Shown here piece by piece: positions 16,681 through 25,097 of a stretch of 64,000 nt of DNA. A model generated the notes under the pieces. That model saw only the letters and a program-made list of their open reading frames with translations. It did no database searches and was not told the DNA's origin. Each line of letters begins with the position of its first letter. Positions within the stretch are counted from its first letter, which is position 1. A program made the translations under genes and the position numbers. The DNA is from JAIYDQ01 sp034408855 (GTDB lineage: Bacteria; Planctomycetota; Planctomycetia; Pirellulales; Pirellulaceae), in the NCBI GenBank assembly GCA_034408855.1, contig JAWXCK010000065.1, forward strand, positions 27,093 to 91,092. The letters are read 5' to 3'.

Positions 16681-17910
16681 CTAATTGGGAAAGTTCAAGC
16701 GGCGATGTTGAGCCCCGCTAATTACGAGCGTTGAGTCGTGCGATGCGATTAAATGTTCGAGTTCCTGAATGCCGACAATGGCGCTGATGCCGATTTCTTC
16801 AAGCATTTCACCGGGCAGTTGACTCATCATATAAATCGTTCGCTTCGATAGCGAGCGGTAGATCTCGATCGCCGCCAGCGAATGCGGATGGTGACTCTTC
16901 AATAAATGACGCTCCGTCGTTTCCGTGTCGTCGAGATTCGACAACCAACGGAAGACTGGGGCCGGCTTTTCAGTCAATTCAGTGATTACCGCGACGCTCC
17001 CTGTTGGTCGAAGGAAATGTTCGGCCATATCAAGGATACGGGCGACGTTATCCCACGTCTGTTGGTCATGATCGCCATCGATACTGCAAACCAAAAGATC
17101 GACCGGTTCAGCCGGTGGAGTAATCGATCGAGGTGCAATAGCCGAGGCGATCGAACGCTCGACGGTATCCGCGTTGCCGAAAAAGAGACTGTCAACGCTC
17201 CCTTTCGGTCCTGGAACAACCGCCAGAACCGGCTGAATACCGAGTAGCCAAGCGACCTCTTTAGCTGCACGCAATCGCTTTTCAAATTTGCCTCGCGCTT
17301 CGGTGGCATAATCGTGCCGCCATCGCTGCTGAGTCTTCGCATCGGTAAACCATGGGACAATTCCATAGAGGCCGGCGTAAGCCCATGCATTCGGATCGCG
17401 AGCGCAGGTGATCGGCAAAACCACATCCGCTTCCAACAAGGCACGATCGATATAGATCGGTTCGGCACCATGAGCCGCTGCCAAATAACCCATCGAGTCA
17501 GGATCTTGTCCATGATGGTATCGAACGTCGATCTCCGCGCCGGCAATCGCTTTTAATTTTGAAGCCAAGATTGCCGCCAGCGGTTCATGCTCTTGGGCCA
17601 GCAAGACCGTAATCAACTCGGGACTAGCTGAATGTTTCAGGAGATACTCGACGACCCCTTCAACAATCGAAAGCATTTCTGGAAGACCAGGCTCGACGGC
17701 TAATGCGACACGATCTTCGGCAACGATCGCTTCAGACAATGCCGGAAAATCGATCGGATGATCAAAGGCATTATCGAGAGCGGCGGTAATATCGACGGAC
17801 TTCGCGACCGCCCAATCGGCAATTTCCATTGCCGACTCAGGCAAGCTTAAGGAATGCATTTGTTCTCCGACGACAAACTCCATTTTCTTCTCCGTTCTGA
17901 TCGTCGACAT
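16681..17910 (-). CDS. LarA-like protein (lactate racemase N-terminal domain, DUF2088)
   Basis: A 409-residue cytoplasmic protein related to the nickel-pincer-dependent lactate racemase LarA. The N-terminal half (about 30-215) includes DRVALAVEPGLPEMLSIV, TVLLAQEHEP, DVRYHHGQDPDSMGYL and EADVVLPITC, matching DUF2088 order. The C-terminal half is shorter and diverges. No larB/C/E cofactor genes are nearby, so racemase activity is doubtful, and other 2-hydroxyacid epimerase roles are possible. It is transcribed divergently from purE across about 110 bp, in which a promoter for purE is visible. The start ATG at 17,910 could also be at the M in EKKMEF, nine codons downstream. Confidence 0.75.
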   Translation of the reverse strand: MSTIRTEKKMEFVVGEQMHSLSLPESAMEIADWAVAKSVDITAALDNAFDHPIDFPALSEAIVAEDRVALAVEPGLPEMLSIVEGVVEYLLKHSASPELITVLLAQEHEPLAAILASKLKAIAGAEIDVRYHHGQDPDSMGYLAAAHGAEPIYIDRALLEADVVLPITCARDPNAWAYAGLYGIVPWFTDAKTQQRWRHDYATEARGKFEKRLRAAKEVAWLLGIQPVLAVVPGPKGSVDSLFFGNADTVERSIASAIAPRSITPPAEPVDLLVCSIDGDHDQQTWDNVARILDMAEHFLRPTGSVAVITELTEKPAPVFRWLSNLDDTETTERHLLKSHHPHSLAAIEIYRSLSKRTIYMMSQLPGEMLEEIGISAIVGIQELEHLIASHDSTLVISGAQHRRLNFPN

Positions 17911-17961
17911 TTTTTCGCTACCTATCTACGATATTTGTTCCAGTTAATTCGCGATGTTATC

Positions 17962-17991
17962 TTAACTTGGCAGGCAGGGTCATGATATACT
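17962..17991 (+). promoter_or_regulatory. Sigma-70-like promoter for purEK
   Basis: TTAACT (17,962-17,967) and TATACT (17,986-17,991) are separated by 18 bp, a good match to housekeeping consensus. Transcription would begin at about 17,998, after the GTG at 17,993, which rules that codon out as the purE start. Confidence 0.45.
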
Positions 17992-18012
17992 AGTGTTTCT
18001 GTTTCCGTGTTC

Positions 18013-18025
18013 GAGGCAATTATTG
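18013..18025 (+). promoter_or_regulatory. Ribosome-binding site that decides the purE start (TTG)
   Basis: GAGG at 18,013-18,016 lies 6 bases before an in-frame TTG at 18,023. This is one of few clear Shine-Dalgarno-like sites in the window. It favours TTG over the upstream GTG (17,993) and the downstream GTG (18,047). Confidence 0.45.
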
Positions 18026-18553
18026 GCTACCGTTAAAAATAAAACAGTGACAAAATCCAAGCAGATCAAAAAGTTGCCGGTGGTCGGTGTCATAATGGGA
18101 TCGGCTTCCGATTGGGAAACGATGCAGAGTGCTTGTGAAGTCCTGGATTCGTTTGGCGTTGCCTACGAAAAAAAAGTTGTCTCCGCCCATCGTACGCCGC
18201 TCGGAATGGTTGCATACGCCGAGTCGGCGGCTGATCGAGGTTTGAAAATTATTATTGCAGGCGCAGGAGGCGCAGCTCACTTACCCGGCATGGTCGCATC
18301 GATGACTCTGTTGCCGGTTCTCGGAGTACCGGTGCAGAGCAAATCGCTTCAGGGGCTCGACTCTCTTTTAAGTATTGTGCAGATGCCGGGCGGGGTGCCC
18401 GTTGGTACGATGGCGATCGGGCACGCCGGAGCGAAGAATGCCGCCTTGCTGGCCGTTCGTATTTTGGCGATTGAAGATGCAGGCCTCCGAGAAGCATCCA
18501 AAGCGTATATGGAACAGCAAGCGTTGGCTGTCGCTCAATCGACGTTGGAATAG
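18023..18553 (+). CDS. purE: N5-carboxyaminoimidazole ribonucleotide mutase
   Basis: PurE moves the carboxyl group of N5-CAIR to give CAIR in purine synthesis, working after PurK. The protein has PVVGVIMGSASDWETMQ, the substrate loop VVSAHRTPLGM, the GAGGAAHLPGMVAS motif and a C-terminal MPGGVPVGTMAIG, all class I PurE signatures. With a TTG start the product is 176 residues and carries a short basic N-terminal extension (VKNKTVTKSKQIKK). The start is a judgement from the RBS and promoter positions. purK follows after 19 bp. Confidence 0.93.
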   Translation: MATVKNKTVTKSKQIKKLPVVGVIMGSASDWETMQSACEVLDSFGVAYEKKVVSAHRTPLGMVAYAESAADRGLKIIIAGAGGAAHLPGMVASMTLLPVLGVPVQSKSLQGLDSLLSIVQMPGGVPVGTMAIGHAGAKNAALLAVRILAIEDAGLREASKAYMEQQALAVAQSTLE

Positions 18554-18572
18554 ATTTTTTGATTGTTGATGG

Positions 18573-19745
18573 ATGAAAAAAACGTCGAGTGAGATGATTT
18601 TGCCGGGAGGTCGACTTGGCGTATTTGGTGGAGGCCAGCTTGGACGTATGTTCGCGCACGCTGCACAGCGTCTAGGCTATCACGTCGTCGTCTTTACTCC
18701 AGAAAGCGATAGTCCCGCCGGACAAGTCGCTCAAGAAACGGTCCAAGCGGATTACGAAGATCCCAAAGCGGTTCGTCGGTTCGCCGAGATGGTCGATGTG
18801 ATCACGCTCGAATTCGAGAATATCGATACCGATGCCGTCGCTCGCGCCGAAGAGATTGTCTCAGTGCGTCCAGGTTTAGAAGTGTTGAAAATCGCCCAGC
18901 ATCGGATTCGCGAGAAATCGACGCTGCAGCAAGCGGGCTTTCCCGTAACGCCATTTCACGAACTTCGATGTTCCGATGATATCGCCGTCGCCGCTTCGAA
19001 GCTCGGTTTTCCGATGGTCTTCAAGACTGCTCAGTGGGGATATGATGGGAAAGGGCAGCGCAAAGTATCCACAATGGCCGAAGCGATGGCCGCCTTCGAG
19101 TTGCTCGGTCCGAGCAGTGTGATTGCCGAACAGCGGATCGATTTTGCCGCCGAAGTTTCATTGATCGTCGCGCGATCGCCGCGCGGTGAAGTGGCAGTCT
19201 ATCCGTTGTTCTATAACGAACATGCCAATCATATACTCGATGTAACAATGTGCCCGGCTCCAGAAGCCTGGATCGGCTTGGCGGCCGAGGCTGGAAAAAT
19301 TGGTCGTGGCGTTGCCGAATCGCTGGATGTGATTGGGTTGTTGACGATCGAATTCTTTGTCGACCAAAAAGGTCAATTGATGATTAACGAGCTGGCACCG
19401 CGCCCCCATAACTCGGGCCATCTCACTATGGAAGCTTGTTCGACCAGTCAATTCGAGCAGCAAGTTCGAGCGATTTGCAATTTGCCGCTTGGTGACACGT
19501 CGCTGATACGTCCGGCTGCGATGGCCAATTTATTGGGCGACGTCTGGAATCAAGGTCAACCCGCTTTTGGGCTGGCTCTGGCCGATCCCCAAGCATATCT
19601 GCATCTTTACGGAAAGCAGGATGCTAGAACGGGAAGAAAAATGGGGCATCTAACTTGCTTGGATGCAAGCAGCCAAGCTGCAGCCGTCAAAGTCCGAGCG
19701 CTCCGCGACCAGTTGCGTCATTCAAAAGGTGAGCTGTTCGAATAG
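18573..19745 (+). CDS. purK: N5-carboxyaminoimidazole ribonucleotide synthase
   Basis: PurK is an ATP-grasp enzyme that carboxylates AIR with bicarbonate and ATP. The 390-residue protein has the N-terminal GGRLGVFGGGQLGRMF, TLEFENIDTDA, the ATP-binding PMVFKTAQWGYDGKGQ, and the metal-binding region LTIEFFVDQKGQLMINELAPRP (shown here only in outline) ending in PHNSGHLTMEA. Full length. It forms an operon with purE. No purine operator could be recognised. A repeat element follows about 50 bp downstream of its stop. Confidence 0.95.
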   Translation: MKKTSSEMILPGGRLGVFGGGQLGRMFAHAAQRLGYHVVVFTPESDSPAGQVAQETVQADYEDPKAVRRFAEMVDVITLEFENIDTDAVARAEEIVSVRPGLEVLKIAQHRIREKSTLQQAGFPVTPFHELRCSDDIAVAASKLGFPMVFKTAQWGYDGKGQRKVSTMAEAMAAFELLGPSSVIAEQRIDFAAEVSLIVARSPRGEVAVYPLFYNEHANHILDVTMCPAPEAWIGLAAEAGKIGRGVAESLDVIGLLTIEFFVDQKGQLMINELAPRPHNSGHLTMEACSTSQFEQQVRAICNLPLGDTSLIRPAAMANLLGDVWNQGQPAFGLALADPQAYLHLYGKQDARTGRKMGHLTCLDASSQAAAVKVRALRDQLRHSKGELFE

Positions 19746-19796
19746 TTTCCTGAAAATTCCGACGACCCAACCTTTGCTTTAGTCCGTCCTTCGTTT

Positions 19797-19897
19797 AAGC
19801 GATAAATACGTGGGGTAAGCTTCCAGCTTGGAAATTGCAAGCTAGAAGCTTGAGGATCGCAAGCTAGAAGCTTACGCCACTCAAACAAGCGATAAAT
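19797..19897. mobile_element. Miniature element, family B, with 11-bp flanking direct repeats
   Basis: The core (19,810-19,880) begins GTGGGGTAAGCTTCCAGCTTG and ends CAAGCTAGAAGCTTACGCCAC, near-perfect terminal inverted repeats of about 21 bp. A third copy, gcaagctagaagctt, lies at 19,837-19,851 and repeats exactly at 19,859-19,873. The 11-bp sequence aagcgataaat occurs at both ends (19,797-19,807 and 19,887-19,897), like a target duplication, although a few bases separate it from the arms. It sits between purK and the lipoprotein gene. Related hairpins lie at 57,478-57,540. Confidence 0.65.
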
Positions 19898-19973
19898 TGC
19901 TGAAGCTTAGTTCTTTACGAGAATGGATGTTACAATTCTCATAAAGACGATATTCGCTACAAACAATGTCCGT

Positions 19974-21788
19974 ATGCGTAAGCGTTGGTTGTTCATGTCA
20001 TTCAATACATATTCTTTTAAAGCCTTTCAATGGGGAGGCGTTGTTCTGGCTTTGACGGTCCTGGGGTGTGGGCCACCTAAACCAGAAATCGCTGTGCCGA
20101 CTGAACTCAAGGGAAAAATCGACGTCCGTTCGACGCGATCCTCACAGCCTCCCAACGAATCAGGTAAAGCCGTACTCGACGAATTGGGCGTCTCCGATTT
20201 GAAATCGACTCGCAAATCATCTGACAACGATACGTCAGCCAAAAACGGGGAAGCCAATAACGGCAAAGAAAGTAAGTCCGGCGAGACCGCTGCGACCGAT
20301 ATTTCAGCCGAGAAGCCTGATGCAAAGGCCGAGACGGCTTACCGGCGTCCGTCACGCTGGATCGAAACCGATAAATTGCCCTATGAATTTTGGGAAGTAC
20401 AGTACTTGGGTAATCGACCTGTTGGTTATCTCTACCAGCGCGTTGGTACTTCGGCTACGGGATCGGTAGGTATCTATCGGATCGATGCGGAAAGCTTTGT
20501 TCGCATTTCACGAGAAAAGCAACTGCTCGATCAACGATTGAAGGTAACTACATTTGAAGAAGTCGATGGTCGATTGAAGGCCATTGAAGCGACTCTTACG
20601 CAGGGCGATAAGCAAACGAAGATTGAAGGGAGTGTTATCCTTGGTTCGCTAAGGCTAAGAATCCAACGCAACGATTCGACGACCGGTGTCGATATTCCCT
20701 GGCCGAATGATTTTGGCGGCCCGTTTTCTGTTGCTCAATCGCTCCTGGGAAGGCATATGAAATCGGGCGAGACTCGAACGTTATCGATGCTCGATCCGAT
20801 ACTTGGGCAGGTCGTCAAAATAAAATTGCAAGCCAAGGATCACTTGAAAACACCGTTGATGGATGGCTTGCAACACAATTTGCTCGAGATCCAATCCGAA
20901 GTCAAATTAGGTGACAAAGGACTCGCTAGTACTCTTTGGGTCAACAAAGATGGCGAGACCCAGAAGACCTATACTAGCGACCTAGATATTCGATCGTTTC
21001 GTGTTGAGCGTTCGTTTGCCGAGAGCATTCGCGATGCTGCCAATTGCGAGTCGATGACGCGAACGGAGTTTGAATTGGCCGAGCCCATTGCCGATTACGC
21101 TTCTGCTAAGAGTCTGACCTTCCGGATTCGCCATCAGACGAACGACCCGATGCGAATGTTCGTCAGTCGCACCAATCAGAGTCTTAAAGCCGTCAATGCA
21201 TTTACCGTCGATGCAACGGTTTATGCGATGCATGAGAAGTCGACAATGCCAGACGGGATATCGCCCGAATTGGTCGATGATCCGCTTTGTTCCCAACCGT
21301 CGCCGGTCATTCAGTCCAACGATAAAGCCGTAAAGAAACTGGCCGCACAGTTCTTTGAAGATAAGTCTTTGGGTTCGTCGGTTCTCGAACGATTGCGACG
21401 CGGCGTTTACCATTGGATTGAAAACAAAACTCCCTATTCGCCAGTAATAAGTAGCGCCGCTGAGGTGGCTCGAAATCGAACGGGCGATAGTAGCGAACAT
21501 GCGATGCTCTTAGCCGCTCTGGTTCGCGCTAGCAAAGTTCCTTCGCGAGTCGCAATCGGCTTGAAGTACAATGGTTCGAAGGATGCTCCGGCGTTGGTGT
21601 TGCATATGTGGACGGAAGTCTATTTAGTCGATCATTGGATTAGCATCGACGCTAGCCAAGAGGAAGCCAATACCAACGCGACGTATTTAAAGTTCGTCGA
21701 TACGCCGATGGCCAATCAGAATCCCTACGGCGATCTATTGACCGTACTGCGGCTGATCGACGAATGTGAAGTTGCGATTTCGGAATAG
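19974..21788 (+). CDS. Transglutaminase-like lipoprotein lacking the catalytic cysteine
   Basis: A lipoprotein of about 604 residues. After a basic start (MRKRWLF) comes a hydrophobic stretch ending in a lipobox, LTVLGCGPP. Then a low-complexity Ser/Asn/Lys linker leads to a large beta-rich region and a C-terminal transglutaminase-like domain (about 465-595). The usual G-D-C-x-E-H-A core reads GDSSEHAMLLAALVRA; the His (LHMWTEVYL) and Asp (ISIDAS) of the triad remain. The Ser codon at 21,489-21,491 is AGT, one base from TGT. Alternative starts are 19,923 and 19,995. It stands alone downstream of purEK and converges with the M20 gene. Probable pseudo-enzyme or structural scaffold. Confidence 0.82.
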   Translation: MRKRWLFMSFNTYSFKAFQWGGVVLALTVLGCGPPKPEIAVPTELKGKIDVRSTRSSQPPNESGKAVLDELGVSDLKSTRKSSDNDTSAKNGEANNGKESKSGETAATDISAEKPDAKAETAYRRPSRWIETDKLPYEFWEVQYLGNRPVGYLYQRVGTSATGSVGIYRIDAESFVRISREKQLLDQRLKVTTFEEVDGRLKAIEATLTQGDKQTKIEGSVILGSLRLRIQRNDSTTGVDIPWPNDFGGPFSVAQSLLGRHMKSGETRTLSMLDPILGQVVKIKLQAKDHLKTPLMDGLQHNLLEIQSEVKLGDKGLASTLWVNKDGETQKTYTSDLDIRSFRVERSFAESIRDAANCESMTRTEFELAEPIADYASAKSLTFRIRHQTNDPMRMFVSRTNQSLKAVNAFTVDATVYAMHEKSTMPDGISPELVDDPLCSQPSPVIQSNDKAVKKLAAQFFEDKSLGSSVLERLRRGVYHWIENKTPYSPVISSAAEVARNRTGDSSEHAMLLAALVRASKVPSRVAIGLKYNGSKDAPALVLHMWTEVYLVDHWISIDASQEEANTNATYLKFVDTPMANQNPYGDLLTVLRLIDECEVAISE

Positions 21789-21823
21789 CGCCATCGTCGA
21801 AGGAGGGCTGGTAACATAGTGAG

Positions 21824-22975
21824 CTAGCTCGTCCAATGTTGGAAGGCTTTGTAGAACAACTCCGTACCGCGTGCCAATTGATCGAGCGAGATCCATTCGT
21901 CGCAGCGATGTGCTTGTTCGATGCTGCCAGGACCGCATACGACGAGCTGCTTGATTCTTTGAAGTACGCCACCGTCGGTCGCGTAGCAAACCGTCGACGG
22001 TGCAGATTGACCCGTCAACTCGAGCATCGTTTTGATGTGTGGTGCCGAACGTTCGACGTGAAAGGGCTTGGCACCTTCGCTCCGTTTGCATTCAAGTCCC
22101 AGTTGCTTGGCCATTTCTTCCACTCGTGTAACCAACGGCTCGTGATCGACGTTTGGCATCGGTCGCAAGTACACGATGACCTCGGAAAGTGAAGGTGTGA
22201 TGTTCGAAGCAAAGGGCTCGTTTCGGATAACGATGTTCCAAGAAAGCGTTGGTGGATCGAAGTCCCCGTTCTGCAATGCCGGATCACGCTCGCATTGATG
22301 ATGGAGTTCCAGGAGCATTGGAAGCAAGGGAATCATCGGGTGATTGGCATTGAGTCCGTCTCGAGTGCTCGAATGAGCGCTTCGGCCTTGCGAAGTTATT
22401 CGAAGTGCCAAACCCCCTTTATGCGCATGGATCACTTGAAGATTTGTCGGCTCGCCGACGATACCCACGCTTTCGGAGGCAACTATTTCCTCGAAGAGTC
22501 TTGAATGTCGATCGACATATTTAGCCCCGATCATGCCGATCTCCTCGTCCGAGGTTACGACGAAATAGAGTGGTGCTCGCTGGTCGGCGATCGCAAATCG
22601 TTCGGCCGCGACCAATGCGCATGCCAACGAACCTTTCATGTCGCATGCACCCCGGCCATACAATCGATCGCCGTGAACGGCGGGTTGGAATGCGCCGCAA
22701 AAACCGAGATTCCAATCGTCGGCTGGAACGACATCGGTGTGCGCCAAATAGCAGACGCCGCCTCGGTTGGACCCTCGATTTGCTTCTTGACGTTTGGCAA
22801 CCAAGCTAACTTTGGTTTGCTCCGCGATATCGAGATACGTAAGCCGCTCGACGTCAAAGCCTATTTTTTCTAAACGGTTCTGAACCCAGTCACTGATTTC
22901 GAGATTGCTTCGCGACGATACTGAATCGAAGGTTATTAGTTTTTTTGCGGTTTCGATCGTAGATGAAAAATTCAT
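21824..22975 (-). CDS. argE: M20-family metallopeptidase, ArgE/acetylornithine deacetylase type
   Basis: A 383-residue cytoplasmic di-zinc amidohydrolase. Metal and catalytic residues are visible in YLAHTDVVPADDW, GRGACDMKGSLACALVAA and VTSDEEIGMIGA (catalytic Glu pair), followed by GEPTNLQVIHAHKG and SQGRSAHSSTRDGLNA in the dimerisation domain, and by a C-terminal His in SIEQAHRCDEW. This order best matches ArgE, which deacetylates N-acetylornithine, though DapE or another deacylase is possible. It is transcribed divergently from glgC. Confidence 0.85.
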   Translation of the reverse strand: MNFSSTIETAKKLITFDSVSSRSNLEISDWVQNRLEKIGFDVERLTYLDIAEQTKVSLVAKRQEANRGSNRGGVCYLAHTDVVPADDWNLGFCGAFQPAVHGDRLYGRGACDMKGSLACALVAAERFAIADQRAPLYFVVTSDEEIGMIGAKYVDRHSRLFEEIVASESVGIVGEPTNLQVIHAHKGGLALRITSQGRSAHSSTRDGLNANHPMIPLLPMLLELHHQCERDPALQNGDFDPPTLSWNIVIRNEPFASNITPSLSEVIVYLRPMPNVDHEPLVTRVEEMAKQLGLECKRSEGAKPFHVERSAPHIKTMLELTGQSAPSTVCYATDGGVLQRIKQLVVCGPGSIEQAHRCDEWISLDQLARGTELFYKAFQHWTS

Positions 22976-23129
22976 TGAGTTCCCAACACTTATTTATCGA
23001 TCATTGCTAAGCGACACAATATTTTCTCAGCATAGCATTTTATCATTTGCTGGGTTACTGTTGAAATACCGTACATTTTGTTATCCTAAGGGCAGGCTGA
23101 TTACTATTGGTTACCTTCACGGAAATTGG

Positions 23130-24440
23130 ATGTGCAGCATGAGCTACGATATGCGCAAAGTGAGTTCGTTGATCCTGGGCGGAGGTCGAGGTACGCGTTT
23201 GTTCCCGCTGACGAAAATTCGCGCCAAGCCTGCGGTTCCCCTGGCCGGGAAATACCGTTTGATCGATATCCCGATATCGAATTGCATCAATAGTGGGATC
23301 AATCGAATTTTCGTACTGACGCAGTTCTTAAGCGTGAGTCTGCATCAGCATATCCGCCAAACCTATCGCTTCGATCATTTTAGCGGCGGCTTTGTCGAAC
23401 TATTAGCCGCTCAGCAAACGATGGACGGTGGAACCGATTGGTATGAAGGGACCGCCGATGCCGTTCGCAAAAATATGATCTATCTCGACTCGAAGGATCT
23501 GGAATATATCTTGATCCTTTCGGGTGACCAACTCTATCGGATGGACTACGAGAAGATGTTGCAAACGCACATCGACACGAAGGCTGATGTGACCATTGCG
23601 GCGATCCCGGTCGATCGGGCTGCCTCGCGTAGCCTCGGTATCATGCGGTGCGACGACAACGGACGCGTTCAAGGCTTTTTGGAAAAGCCGCAAACTGATG
23701 CCGAAGTCGATATGGTTCGCACCGATCCGAAATGGATCGATGCGCGCGGCATTCCATCTCGAGGCCGTGATTGCCTCGCGAATATGGGACTTTATATTTT
23801 CAATCGAGAGTTGCTATTCGAGATCCTCACCAAAACGGACTACGAAGATTTTGGAAAAGAAGTCTTCCCGGCTGCCGTCAGAACACGCAACGTGCAAGTC
23901 TACCTTTTTGACGATTATTGGGAGGACATTGGAACGATTCGGGCGTTCTACGAAGCGAATTTATCGCTCGCAAATCCTAACCCACCGTTTGATCTCGTCT
24001 GTCCCGATGCACCCGTTTATTCTCGCGCGAGGTTCTTACCGCCATCCTTGATGGAAGGTGCCAAGATTTCGAATTCGCTGATCGCTGACGGCTGCAGGAT
24101 CGGTGCCGGGGCCGTCATCGAAAATAGCGTTATCGGACTTCGCTGTGTCGTGGGCGAGGGAGTCACCATTCGAAATAGCGTAATTATGGGAGCCGACTAT
24201 TTGGAAACCAATCAAGAGATCGAAAGCTTGAAAGCCAAGAACGAGATTCCTGTCGGTATTGGGACTGGTAGCTTGATCGATGGTGCTATCCTCGACAAGA
24301 ACTGTCGCATCGGCCGGCATGTCAATGTCTTTAATCGATCCGGTGTGGACGAATCGGATGAGCATGCGCCATGCTACGTTCGCGACGGAATTCCCGTTCT
24401 CACCAAAGATGCAACGTTGAACGACGGTTGGAGTATGTAG
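23130..24440 (+). CDS. glgC: Glucose-1-phosphate adenylyltransferase (plant/cyanobacterial type)
   Basis: Makes ADP-glucose, the committed step of glycogen synthesis. The 436-residue protein has LILGGGRGTRLFPLT, KPAVPLAGKYRLIDIPISN, the FSGGFVELLAAQQT and WYEGTADAVRK segments, LSGDQLYRMDY and, after the nucleotidyltransferase domain, a left-handed beta-helix ending NVFNRSGVDESDEHAPCYV. Several of these are closer to the cyanobacterial/plant enzyme than to enterobacterial GlgC. ATG at 23,130 has ACGGA about 7 nt upstream. Others at 23,139 and 23,151 are possible. The open frame reaches back to 22,905 but that would overlap the divergent argE start. No other glycogen gene is in the window. Confidence 0.93.
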   Translation: MCSMSYDMRKVSSLILGGGRGTRLFPLTKIRAKPAVPLAGKYRLIDIPISNCINSGINRIFVLTQFLSVSLHQHIRQTYRFDHFSGGFVELLAAQQTMDGGTDWYEGTADAVRKNMIYLDSKDLEYILILSGDQLYRMDYEKMLQTHIDTKADVTIAAIPVDRAASRSLGIMRCDDNGRVQGFLEKPQTDAEVDMVRTDPKWIDARGIPSRGRDCLANMGLYIFNRELLFEILTKTDYEDFGKEVFPAAVRTRNVQVYLFDDYWEDIGTIRAFYEANLSLANPNPPFDLVCPDAPVYSRARFLPPSLMEGAKISNSLIADGCRIGAGAVIENSVIGLRCVVGEGVTIRNSVIMGADYLETNQEIESLKAKNEIPVGIGTGSLIDGAILDKNCRIGRHVNVFNRSGVDESDEHAPCYVRDGIPVLTKDATLNDGWSM

Positions 24441-24512
24441 ATAGTAGGAAGCGCCGGCTGGGCTGACGAGAGTCTCCGAAAGTGAGCCGATGGTACTTCT
24501 CATATCGAAGCG

Positions 24513-24821
24513 TTACTCGGATGAGGAACCTTCTCTAGTCTCGTGGCGAACGAGTCGCAATCGGACTGGACCTTTGGCCGTTTCAATGTCGACGATTTTG
24601 TCTTGATGGATGACTTCGATTTCGCCGTCTCGAGCCATCTCGGCCGCGATTTCTCGAACGAGCGGCATCCACTGCCGCCAGTATGAACGCAACGAACGGG
24701 CGACATCCGTCGGACAAATGCTGGTGCCCGGCGCATCCATCATGAGCATTCGCAGAATCTCGTCGCGGATCTCTTTGTCGTCAGGCTCTTGGCTTTCCTG
24801 TTGCATCCAGCGAGTTCGCAT
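24513..24821 (-). CDS. DUF3253 small protein
   Basis: A 102-residue soluble protein. The segment ICPTDVARSLRSYWRQWMPL, followed by AAEMARDGEIEV, VDIETAKGPVRLRL, matches the DUF3253 family, which resembles a winged-helix fold with a conserved C-P-T/S-D-V-A-R motif and a C-terminal G-P-I/V-R-L-R. Function unknown; a nucleic-acid-binding role is only suggested by the fold. It converges with glgC (about 72 bp between stops). Upstream is a gap of about 275 bp holding a miniature element. Confidence 0.78.
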   Translation of the reverse strand: MRTRWMQQESQEPDDKEIRDEILRMLMMDAPGTSICPTDVARSLRSYWRQWMPLVREIAAEMARDGEIEVIHQDKIVDIETAKGPVRLRLVRHETREGSSSE

Positions 24822-24948
24822 TGAAGGGGACCTGTTATGTGAAGTTCAAAAGACACTTGAATTCTAATCACCAAGCCGAATATCGCCAATGGATTGGCTA
24901 GCATTCACTTTTTATTGCAATTCTTGCGTTTGCGACAAGTTCGACAAT

Positions 24949-25068
24949 CGTCTAAATACAGTACCGTTCAACGAAGCTACTTTACGTAGTGGATCTTGTT
25001 AAAGATCCTAGAAACGCGGAGGTTTTACAACCTCCACTACCTTCGTTGAACGGTATTGCGTCTAAATA
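24949..25068. mobile_element. Non-autonomous miniature inverted-repeat element with target duplication
   Basis: A 100-bp element (24,959-25,058) bounded by 18-bp inverted repeats, CAGTACCGTTCAACGAAG and, at the other end read in reverse, CAATACCGTTCAACGAAG. The 10-bp direct repeat cgtctaaata flanks it exactly at 24,949-24,958 and 25,059-25,068, as expected for transposition. The interior holds three further hairpins: ctac-tttac-gtag, ggatctt-gtta-aagatcc and ggaggtt-ttac-aacctcc, so the strand could fold into a cloverleaf. It has no coding capacity. It lies just upstream of the ABC ATPase gene. Confidence 0.85.
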
Positions 25069-25097
25069 AGAGCTGCCGTTATCAATCAGAACCGAAG

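Noticed and set aside
24962..25055. tRNA-like gene suggested by the cloverleaf
   Set aside because: It has no T-loop or acceptor pattern; terminal inverted repeats and target duplication fit a mobile element better.
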